Positions 1 to 8,991 of a stretch of DNA of 64,000 bases are shown here, piece after piece. The position numbers and the translations under genes were made by a program. Every line of letters starts with the position of its first letter. The stretch's first letter is position 1. This stretch comes from Lentinula raphanica (taxonomy: Eukaryota > Basidiomycota > Agaricomycetes > Agaricales > Omphalotaceae), in contig JANVFP010000001.1 in assembly GCA_027919835.1 (NCBI GenBank), forward strand, positions 248,001-312,000. Reading direction: 5' to 3'. The notes under the pieces were generated by a model, which searched no databases, was not told where the DNA came from, and saw only the letters and a program-made list of their open reading frames with translations.

Positions 1-698
1 TTCTACGAAGACGGTCTCCGGAAACAGGTCGCAGAATTCTTCGCTGGGTCGAGGGGTGGCGTTGCCTAGATCGCCCAATGTATCAGAGTGTCTTGGAGAG
101 TTAAGAATGACCTCTCGAGGCTCAGATTTCTCTCCGTTGCTTGGATTTAGAGCTATAGCGCTATCGAAGCGTTCAACATAGGACTGTATGCCGAAAGCGT
201 GTGAAACCGGCGCAACTTCAGAGTCGAAGGTGCGACGCTCGTATACACTGTAGTCTGGCGAAGGGTAACGTTGGGAATGAGGGGCAGGCCTTGGGTTTTC
301 GAGGTCGTATGCACGTGCGATTGACGCAGCTTCAGAGTCAAAGACGCCACTCGCGTATACACCGTAGTTTGGCAAAGGGAGACGTCGGGGATGCGGGGCA
401 GGCCGTGGATTTTCGAAATCGTATGCATCCACCGAAAGAGCGGGGTCAGTCTATATCAAGAATAATCAGCGTCAAAGTCGGTTTTATTGGCAGTCTCGCC
501 ACAGGAACTCACAGTGAGCCTTATCAACTCTTTCTCCAGATCAAATTCATCGTCAAACGGGGAAAACTTGCCCGGATTATGAACTTGTGGCGCATAGATT
601 GGCCGGAACGCCTCCACTAGTGGCTTATAGTACTTCGTCGTACTAAGGATGAGCCTTACGATTCTGTTAAAGGCGGGCGGAGGGTGATGGAAGGACAT
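1..698 (-). CDS. Hypothetical protein, 5' part; runs off left edge
   Basis: Two exons are visible: 513..698 (start ATG at 698, MSFHHPPP...) and 1..450, joined by a 62-bp phase-0 intron (451..512) with donor GTGAGT, a CTGAT branch-like site and acceptor ATATAG. The second exon stays open to the window edge, so the C-terminus is outside. Exon 2 starts with a proline-rich tandem duplication of about 37 residues: the unit ENPRPAPH...FDSE occurs twice, encoded by a degenerate 111-bp repeat at about 205..425. I do not recognise a domain; the rest looks low-complexity and probably disordered. An earlier in-frame TTG at 791 is not a credible start. A TATA-like box lies about 115 bp upstream of the ATG. 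The gene model is fairly sure; the function is unknown. Confidence 0.65.
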
Positions 699-810
699 TT
701 GATTCGTGGAAGGTGTGTCAGGTACTTTGAGTCTGGAAAGTTTTCGCAGAAGAGCGCCCCAAGTAGACGGGCAAAAGGGAGCACTAATCAAGATCAGAGG
801 AGCGTCTGGC

Positions 811-820
811 TTTTATACTT
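811..820 (-). promoter_or_regulatory. TATA-like box of the left-edge gene
   Basis: On the minus strand this reads AAGTATAAAA, about 115 bp before the ATG at 698. That spacing would give a 5' leader of roughly 80 nt. It is a single motif match, with no experimental support. Confidence 0.4.
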
Positions 821-849
821 CAGCTGAGCAGTGTAGTCAAACCGTGATT

Positions 850-1160
850 GCCTTAATTTGATTCAATCAATGTGGTTCTATGGCCTCAAAATGGAAATGG
901 CCGCTGGTCCATGTCATGCCCATTGTTCCTATTTCCTCTTGTGGCCAACCATTCGTCGTTATCCATCAGTGGTCAATACGTCACTGCAGGTCAATACTTC
1001 ATACACTCGTTCTCTAATGCTGTACAACAAGGTAGGCAAAATAATTTGTACACACGTTCCGTTGATTCCAACGATACTTGAGGGTAGTCCGATTAACAAA
1101 CAATGTGGCCCGGATTTGGAATGCTACAATGAGGTCTGTGGTCAACATTGACCCTTCCAA
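850..1160. other. Intergenic stretch, no gene supported
   Basis: Two overlapping short plus-strand frames are open here (858..1151 and 872..1081). Neither has a recognisable domain, introns or a credible start context. I see no repeat or RNA gene. Confidence 0.4.
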
Positions 1161-1162
1161 AA

Positions 1163-2326
1163 TCAAGTGTCAACTCGCCGAAAGAGCTTGGACATCGAAA
1201 TGCGATCACAATATGGTCGATAGGCGGAATGAGGCGCAAGGGTGAGTCTCTCCGGCGAAGGTAAAATCTGATCCAGGATCGACTTCATTCCTGCTTCATT
1301 GACCGAAGGGTACAACTGCAACTGCAACCCTTCGGTCTCACAATGAGATCGACGTATAAGCTGAATGATTTGATCAACAAGATCATCTTCAGAACTGTTT
1401 TCAGCTTCCGATTGTACTCCTGAGCTCTGATACAGTCGTAAGTGGTTCAGAGCAGGTAAAGTTAGCCACGAAAGCATCTGGACAATTCCCATCCTACAGA
1501 CGTCTATTCCCCCTAGGTCCTGATCATGTTCCACCGAGAGAAGCGTCATGGACCGTAGGGCAGGAAGGGTAAGATTCTGGGGTTTGCGAGCATTCATGGT
1601 GGACCGACACTCCAGAGAGCATGAGGTAAGATTTCGAAGTCCATGCAGTGCTCGAAGGTTTGTGAAATTCGTCACCAAAGTCGACGATGAGTAGACACTC
1701 AGGTCCTGTAATCTGGCCCAAGGAAGATGGAAAACATCCCGAGGATATGGGATATCTTGCAATGAAAGATATTTCAAGTTGTTGCAAAACCTAAAGAGCC
1801 GAACTCCGTCCTTCAAGTTTGCGAAGTCGTGCACGGCTTGAGTTTTGTTCTGATGAGGAAGGCGAACGTGTAGAGTCTCGAGGAGGTCGAGGAAACCAGT
1901 GAGAGCCGAGAAAGCTGCATAAGAAGAAACAGGAATATCCATCTCAAGTTGATGCCAGCGAGCAGACGCTGAGAGGAGAGGGCGTAGAAAGGAAGGACTT
2001 TTCTGAAAGGCTTTCGAGCTGTGAATGCTCACAGAGAGGGGGCAGGAAGCTGAGCGAGAGAGATATAGATCTAGAAGGAATAGAGTACGACTCTGAGCCG
2101 CGCTGTCGAGATTGTCCAGTGAGACATGGATGGAAGTCCAGAGGAGCGGAGAAGACAAGGCTGCACGCCTCCATGATTGACATACATGTCCTAATACCCA
2201 TGGTGCGCTGTCTGTAGCTAGAGTCGACGCACAGCTCTCGGATTCCAACTCGACGCAGGCATGAAAGATTTCAATAAGGGTGTCATGATTGAGAAGTGAA
2301 GCAGCACATGCTTCGTGAGTCGACAT
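1163..2326 (-). CDS. F-box domain protein (single exon, 387 aa)
   Basis: This intronless frame runs from ATG at 2326 to TGA at 1163. The first about 70 residues have the F-box-like pattern usual in Agaricomycetes: an LLNHDTLIEIF segment, then WVLGHVCQSWRRAALSSPLLW (the V-C-xx-W-R-x-ALSxPLLW signature). The remainder is leucine-rich in irregular repeats (LKYLSLQDIP, LNHLRLYQ), consistent with degenerate LRRs. By family knowledge such proteins serve as substrate adaptors of SCF ubiquitin ligases: the F-box binds Skp1 and the LRR part binds an unknown target. They form very large, fast-evolving families in mushrooms, so a specific target cannot be given. No truncation is seen. Confidence 0.88.
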   Translation of the reverse strand: MSTHEACAASLLNHDTLIEIFHACVELESESCASTLATDSAPWVLGHVCQSWRRAALSSPLLWTSIHVSLDNLDSAAQSRTLFLLDLYLSRSASCPLSVSIHSSKAFQKSPSFLRPLLSASARWHQLEMDIPVSSYAAFSALTGFLDLLETLHVRLPHQNKTQAVHDFANLKDGVRLFRFCNNLKYLSLQDIPYPRDVFHLPWARLQDLSVYSSSTLVTNFTNLRALHGLRNLTSCSLECRSTMNARKPQNLTLPALRSMTLLSVEHDQDLGGIDVCRMGIVQMLSWLTLPALNHLRLYQSSGVQSEAENSSEDDLVDQIIQLIRRSHCETEGLQLQLYPSVNEAGMKSILDQILPSPERLTLAPHSAYRPYCDRISMSKLFRRVDT

Positions 2327-2993
2327 TGCTGGATGATGTTTTAACTTCGCTGTGTGTGTCCGAGCAGAAAATGTTTACCGTATCCTATAGAGATGAGTTT
2401 CGACGGTGGTGACTGTTCGTGTTGACTACTCACAAATGCGGATATGAAGAAGGAGCGTCAAACAGAGCCTCCCCGAACTTGAGCCAGAGCGTTCTTATAA
2501 CCTTTTCCTCTATCATCTGTGATTATATAGGGCAAAACCCGTGGAGCGATATGTTGCAGTTTAAGCAAGCAAAGAACCTAAGAATCGAGGCTATGGCGTA
2601 TTTGATACCGCCGCGCCGCTAACAACCGGGTTCTGGCCCCCTCTGGTTCCGAGAGGAACGAACAACAGCCTCGGGAAGGGTTTTTATGGTTATCTCGAAT
2701 CAGAATTGCAATGCGTTGCAGGTTGTACAGACAATTACGAAAAGTTGGGAGAATGCTTGTCGCAAAAGGAATATGCGCAAGCCCTTGCTCTGTAAACTGC
2801 GATTCTAAGCCTATAGACTCGGAGCGGGAAGCGCGGGTGTCGAAGAATCATGTACTCAAGTTATTCACTACTGACATTCTGGAGCGGGAAGGGATCTTAC
2901 TTTCCTACATATCCTGGTCCATGGCTATTGATTGAAGATACATTTTAAACGTTTGATATTCTTACATGTTACATGTTATCCCAAGTACCGTGT
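2327..2993. other. Intergenic region between the F-box and GH3 genes
   Basis: It holds the 5' flank of the F-box gene and the 3' flank of the GH3 gene. Short open frames at 2419..2622 and 2711..2935 have no recognisable similarity. A sequence ending in GGAGCGGGAAG occurs twice, near 2820 and 2880. Nothing else is supported. Confidence 0.4.
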
Positions 2994-5900
2994 CTACAGA
3001 CCGTTCCATTCGAACCCCTTCTTCAGTTCCACCGTATCTTGGAGCACGATGTTCTCGCTACTCACACCAATCTGGACACCATAGATGCCCTTCTCAACCA
3101 CCCAGCTATTGAGTTTGTCATCCCAATATGACACCGCGTACTTATCCAACGGCATTACGACCTCTTTAGCTTCCCCGGGGTTTAAACCTTTTACCTTTGC
3201 GAACGCCCTCAGTTGTAGAACAGGATGGGTGTACTCTGGCGTTGATGGGAGATTAACGTAAAGCTGAACTATTTCTGAGCCAACGACAGTGCCAGTGTTA
3301 GTGACAGTGACAGTCGCAGTGAACTCGCATTCGCGATCGCTTATACTAGGCGGGGAGAGTTTCAGCGAGGATAACGAGAAGGTCGTGTATGAAAGTCCAT
3401 GGCTTAATCACAAATCTCAGTCTCCATTAAACAAATGAAAAAGTATAAGGGACAGCATACCCGAACGGAAATTGGGGCGCTATCTTGCGGTGATGATAGT
3501 GCTTGTACCCCTATAAGCATACAGGTCGATTAGCTCCTTATGAATTTGGACTGTGACATGAATAGGTATAATTACCACGTAGAGGTCTTCCGCATATCGA
3601 ACCTGATAAATTGTGAGAATTAAATGTCAATAGGAGCAAGAGCTTCGATGAATACCTTGCCGTTCTCTGAGTGGAAGTGGCCATGAGAAGGCACATCCTC
3701 CAAAGACTTGGGGAAAGTCATGCTGAGTTTCCCAGAGGGGTTGTGCTTTCCGAGTAAAACATCTCCAATTGCGTCCCCGGTGGCATTGCCTAGATACCAA
3801 GCATGTATGATACTTGAAACCTCGTCTGTCCATGGAAGTGTAATCGCAGATCCCTGCAGAATGAAACAAAAATCCGACGACGTGATTCAAGGAAATCAAC
3901 AGACATTGACAATTGACAAGAGCTGCCACGTACCGATTGGGTGACGACAACTGTCTTCTTATTCGCGGCGGCTACTTTCGATATTAATTCATCGGTACGT
4001 CCAGGGAGTGCAAGGGTCGTTCGATCATAACCCTCCGTCTCCCAGTCCGCGTTCAGTCCTACAATAGCGATGACAGCGTCTGCTTCTTTCGCCACAGCCA
4101 CAGCCTGGTCCATGAGGTTGTCAAAGACCTCCACGGTGTCTCCGCCCAATTGTAAGGCAGGGTTGCTATCGAGGGGGTGGAAATTTCAGTTAATGAAAAA
4201 TAATATATCCTAAACCTCACCTATCCATAACCACTTCGTCTTCATCTCCGTCTGCAGGTCCACGGACGTTACAGAATTCTACGAGGACCTCGTGTTTCGT
4301 ATTAGCTTTGAGGGTGAAGACACCCCTCTCTTCCAGAGTCCCACTGTTGAAGAAGGAGTCTCCTCTCCTTTGACGAGTCCAGTTATCAATGATCAGTTGT
4401 CCATCAACAAACAGCTAAAAGAAAACCAAGATGAAACAAACACAAGCACACCGGTCGCGAACAATCATACCTTGGCTCTCCCCGCAACCATCAACCCGAA
4501 CTCAAACGGAGTATCGACTTTTCGTGGCCGAAGGAACCCCCGAAGTTTCAATGTCCATCTCAATGTCAGCTCTTTGGGATACGAGGTGCTGATGAATATT
4601 CGAGTTTCATCTACCGGGAACGAACTCAAAGGCGTATCTGTTGGTGTCATGCTAGCATCATCAAGATGGGGATACCATGTTCCTATCCAGCCGGGTTTAC
4701 CATCCTCGGTAACTAGTTCTTGCTCTAGTGTCGGCATGGTCATGTAGGCTATTGATTGTTTCCATATATAATTCAGTTTTCATGAAACGGAGAGGGATTG
4801 AAACTCATTCAAGTACTTACCTCTCGCTCCTTCACAGTAACTCACCTCCACGTCACCAGCAAACTCTTTCTGCAAGGCATCGACTATACCGTCATAGGGC
4901 GAAACGAAGTAGCTCGGCTTGAGGGCAGCTGATCCACCTCCTGATAGCACCCGAGCTTTAGCATTACCGCCGACGATAGCAATTTTCTTCAATCCTTGCT
5001 CTTTCGGTCGTAACGGAAGCAGACCCCCTTCATTTTTGAGTAGAACGATCGACTCAGCAGCCACTTTACGCATGAGTGCTTTATCTTCATCCGTTTCTAC
5101 TGTGCGTTCCTTTCCATCACCATCGATTACCTAGCACAGATGTAGGGTCAATCGGATCTTGTTCAGGTATAACCTCAAACTTACCTCAGGACACTCTTGA
5201 CAGCATTTCTGCACGAGTTCAAGCACTTTCCTAGCCCTAGCTTTGACGGTCCGAAGCGTAATCTTGCGAGAGCCGATAGAGCGTTTGACCAGATCTAACG
5301 TCCTCCATTTGTTCGTTCCGGGCATTTCGAGATCGAGACCAGCGTTTATACTATGATCGATGCTGTAAACTCCAAACCTAGGCCACGCCGAGTATGAGAA
5401 TCAAGCACAACGTGATTTGTGTATCAACGTACCAATCACTCATAACCTACATATAACGAGCAATGTAAGTGGCAGCATTCGATCTAAGGATTGGACGACT
5501 TTCAACTGACCATGCCGTCGAACTTCCATTCATCGCGAAGAATCTTCTGGATGATTAGAGGATTTTCAGAGACGTGTGTTCCGTTCACTCGATTGTAACT
5601 AACAGAGTATCAGCAGAGATCAGCAGTCGCAAAACGTCGAAAAACAGCCGCCTCACGCTGTCATGAAACTCCAAGGTTTGGCATACTTCTGTGCAAGCAT
5701 GAAGGGCATCAAGTATACCTCGCGCAGAGCACGGTCGCTCATGATACTGTCGTACGCCATACGGTCGTTCTCCTTGTCATTTCCACTGGATCCACATTGA
5801 GAATGAAGACATTTGGACGAATGAGGAATAGAGACACCCACACGAAATGTTTAATCGTGGTGGCTATACCTCCGGATTGTACGCCCTTCACGTAGGCAGC

Positions 5901-6533
5901 AGCTATCATGCCCGAGAGATGAGGATCCTCGGAGAAACTTTCAAAGCTCTTTCCAGCGATGGTTGCTTAGCAGTTGTGATTGGAGCTGCAAAAATCAAAA
6001 GTATCTCACCCTTCCACCTAGAGGACTCTAAAATTGAAACGATTGAATGATGGGTGTATATCAGGTGAACCGGAACTAACATACACGTTGAATATTGCAA
6101 GTGGGAGCCAGAGCAACAGCAGCTCCACGCAGTTTGGCTTCACCGGCTAGGAGTTTGAGGCCGACTACTTCTATGAGTTCAGGATCGAAAGTTGCGCCCA
6201 ACGCAGTAGCCGACTAGATCGACGATGAATTTCATGGTTGACCAAGCGAACGAGAAAGAACGCGAACCGGAAGACATTTCGCAGGTGTGCCCATGAAGAA
6301 ATGATTTCCTCTGATACCGTTTGGACCATCGCTAACCTATCCAGTTTGAGAGATGAGATAAGGTGTAGCACAAGACGACTGAACAGACGCGCCTTGATTG
6401 CAGGAATCCCGAGTCTTTCGACACCATGAGTATGCCAGAAGCCAACTCCAGCTATGAGAGAGACAGCTTCATCTGTAGTGAGGTTCTCAACGATTTCATC
6501 GATGTTAGCTTTGGCAAAGTCGGAAGGAGCCAT
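2994..6533 (-). CDS. GH3 beta-glucosidase with PA14 insert, 17 exons, 861 aa
   Basis: Exons: 6393..6533, 6268..6336, 6085..6213, 6010..6027, 5842..5948, 5657..5785, 5511..5598, 5433..5446, 5185..5377, 4821..5130, 4471..4748, 4221..4414, 3934..4165, 3656..3853, 3576..3602, 3461..3510, 2994..3402. They sum to 2586 nt, exactly 862 codons. GH3 landmarks in order: [39 protein letters not shown], nucleophile motif GMVMSDWFG (D231), a PA14-type insert at about residues 400-545 ([16 protein letters not shown]), then ETEGYDR with E601 as candidate acid/base by analogy with Kluyveromyces BglI, then a C-terminal Fn3-like domain. No signal peptide is present, so it is probably an intracellular enzyme releasing glucose from beta-glucosides. 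D231 lies on a 14-nt exon, another exon is 18 nt, and intron 1 starts with GC, not GT. All other introns (53-80 bp) are GT-AG. Confidence 0.93.
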
Positions 6534-7206
6534 GGTGAATGATGAGAGAGTTAGGAGAACTGTTCAAGCGCATATTTATTGACGCGCCGAGTTTGGTTCC
6601 CCAAAATGGATGTATTTATCCGAGGATTCACCGCTGCTCTCGTTCAACCAATTACACCGAAAAGTCGCCGTTGAAGCTCAAGCTCATACTTGTCTTCAAC
6701 CTTGCCATATCTTTTATCTGACATATCTGCCTCCATCTTCTCTGTCTAGAAACCTCCATGAACGCGAGAGACCAAGCTAAGCTTCGCAGAAAATGAAATG
6801 TCAAAGTACATTGCGGCTTGCCAGTTTGCCTCGTGTCTCTTCTGCCAATTGATAACGCATTGTACCACAGATGTGGGTACAATCGTCGACAAGGTCATCT
6901 GCATCGAAGCAAGATGATAATGTACCGCGACAACACCGAAAGTGAACTTTATTAGTACACAAGACTTAAGCTACGTCTGCACTGTCCAAATAAATACCCC
7001 AAAGTAACAAGAAGACTGAGAATCATATCCCTTTGGTGTTAAATAGCGTCGAAACCCCCAGTAGAAGCCAGCAGATAGCTACGATTCATCTAGCTGACTC
7101 TTCCAAATCGTACCTAACTACTTTTGACTCTCTCAGTCGACCTATCGGAAAAACAGAAGCGATTACTAAAAACTTGTATGAACTCGAATCAGAACAAAAG
7201 ACATAC
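6534..7206. other. Upstream region of the GH3 gene, 3' flank of the secreted-protein gene
   Basis: A weak TATA-like AATAAATATG sits near 6574..6583 on the minus strand, about 45 bp from the GH3 start. No coding frame here is convincing and I see no repeats. Confidence 0.35.
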
Positions 7207-8057
7207 TTAGGCGCTGGCACCATTGGCTGCGCTCACGGCAGCGTTGAAAGCATTGCCAACTGAGGCAGGAGAACTCGCACTATTCCAGTTGCTTCCACTA
7301 GGGACGACCACGCTTTTGCCCACGTCGCTTCCAGAGAAACCAAGGTCGTACTGATAGAAGTTGAACACCGCGTCAATTCATTCGATTCTGTAATTATCTC
7401 AAGCAGAACTCACAGTGGACAAGGAGCCGTCTGCGTTGTAAAAGCTCCCGAAGTGACTGGTGATACCAGAGTCGTATCCAACCTGCAGACCCGAGGTGCG
7501 AAGCAGATCGTCGCTAAAGTGGCTAGAGGACGAAAGGAATTGCTGGAAGACTGGAGTCGGAATGAGCATTGATTCATAGATGAGGCAAGGTTCGTTCAGT
7601 GACACTCACCAACGGTCTGAGTTTCAACGTCGCAGACTTGTTCGGTGATGATCCTGAAAACGAGCTTGTGAAATCTTATTTACAGGGAAAGGTGTCGAAC
7701 AACCCACTGTTTCGCAATCTCTTGCAAGACAAGAAGCTTTTGTTGAACGATCTCAATGCTGACGGACTCGCAGACGACCTCCTCTTGTTGTTCAACAACG
7801 ACTTGATCGCTGATTACTCCAGAGAAGTTGTCTACACCGTAGAAATCATCGAAGCCCGAAAAGGAGGAAATCCCGTTCCAATTATCGAATGATAAATGGC
7901 GGCGAGCTAATTGTGAGAAGATGAGTCGAATGCAGTCTGGAAGACTCGACTGATTGTGCTCACCGAGGCTTTGAGTCTTGGGATCGAGCGGAGCAGCAAG
8001 AGCATTGCTGGCCAAGGCAGCAAGGGCAAAGAAAGGAAGTGCAATTCGAGCGAACAT
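7207..8057 (-). CDS. Small secreted protein, 205 aa, five exons
   Basis: Exons: 7964..8057, 7708..7906, 7610..7653, 7414..7550, 7207..7350, totalling 618 nt (205 codons plus stop). Introns are 54-63 bp, all GT-AG. The start is MFARIALPFF; residues 1 to about 22 form a classical signal peptide ending ALAAP. The mature part has the blocks FDNW, QQEEVVCESVSIEIVQQKLL, EQVCDVETQTV, QVGYDSGITSHFG, DGSLST, LGFSGSDVGKSVVVPSGSNW. I recognise this block order from an uncharacterised basidiomycete secreted-protein family, but no activity is known to me. Two cysteines (in VVCES and QVCDV) could form one disulfide. The exon 2 donor was set at 7707 because it gives a 54-bp intron; the downstream GTAAAT would leave only 30 bp. 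Confidence 0.88.
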
Positions 8058-8303
8058 GATTGTCAATGTCAAAAATAAGTTTCGTAGGGTACAAGGCGTT
8101 GCTGCAAGGAGAGCACGTCAATCAGAGTAAGTGGATATCTCGCAAAAGTGCATACCTAATGATATGCAGAGCAGAAAAGTTACTCAAAGGAGGGTGCTTG
8201 AAAGAACGAAAGAGACTTGTAGAAGGCGACCTGGCCAAAAGAAAGAGCTGAAGAGCTGAGAACGAAGAGTGAAGTGATGCTTTGAAAAACGCAAACTTCT
8301 TCA

Positions 8304-8315
8304 GCTTATATAGCT
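8304..8315 (-). promoter_or_regulatory. TATA-like box, candidate promoter of the secreted-protein gene
   Basis: The minus strand reads GCTATATAAGC, the strongest TATA match in the area. It lies about 250 bp before the ATG at 8057, implying a long leader or an unseen leader intron. Confidence 0.4.
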
Positions 8316-8989
8316 TTTCTGAGTCCCTTCGAGCACCCAATATCTATACTGAGATCCGTCTACTCCAGAAGTCGGAATGAGCAGTTACCGATGGAAAGAC
8401 ATTCGAAGTGGGACATGACAAGAAATGATGGTTGCAATTTCGTCCAAGCAGTGGCGTCCAGCAAAGAGAATTATTACTCTTTCTGCCAGCGAAGGCCATA
8501 GCTTGATGGAATACGAAGGAGACACTGAGCGCACTATCTTGACAGGCATGTACCACCTCGTATGACATGGCATGTACGTTGTTGGTCGACCGCCCAGCGC
8601 CCACTGTTGGCATTGACTGATGGAAGCAGCCTGAGGCAAGGAGCTTCAGAGCGCTTGCAACATATGATTGTCCCAAGCATCGGCGCCCTCAGTCATCCGG
8701 GCATCCAGAATCCAGATTACCAAATGGCAACAGGCAGAGAACCGGGAATATACAATTGGCACAGTGTTTGTTCAGGAAGCGTCCAAAGTAGAGCTATAGC
8801 GTTGCTATCGGCAGGCAACATTGGTAGATATGTTCATGGGTCAGTTACGATTCATGAAGTAAATTGGCTGGAGGTGTAAGGTGGAGGTCAGGAGAGAAAA
8901 ATTCGAAAAGGACTGGAGAAAAAAGGTACATGTGTGACGACGTGATATCGCGTAAAACGTGATCATCGTGACACCCCCAATCCCGGTCA
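8316..8989. other. Intergenic, no feature supported
   Basis: Overlapping open frames on both strands (about 8344..8676 minus, 8562..8879 plus) have no recognisable domain and no splice pattern. The end of this stretch borders a transposon. Confidence 0.35.
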
Positions 8990-8991
8990 TA

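Noticed and set aside
456..791. Start of the left-edge protein at 791
   Set aside because: The codon there is TTG; the first ATG in frame is at 698 and lies well with respect to the TATA-like box.
858..1151. 97-aa plus-strand frame as a small secreted protein
   Set aside because: There is no signal peptide and no splice or family evidence; an overlapping frame is equally open.
7599..7892. A 97-aa plus-strand frame rich in Asn, Asp and Leu
   Set aside because: It is antisense to exon 2 of the secreted-protein gene, whose splice sites, signal peptide and family blocks are clear.
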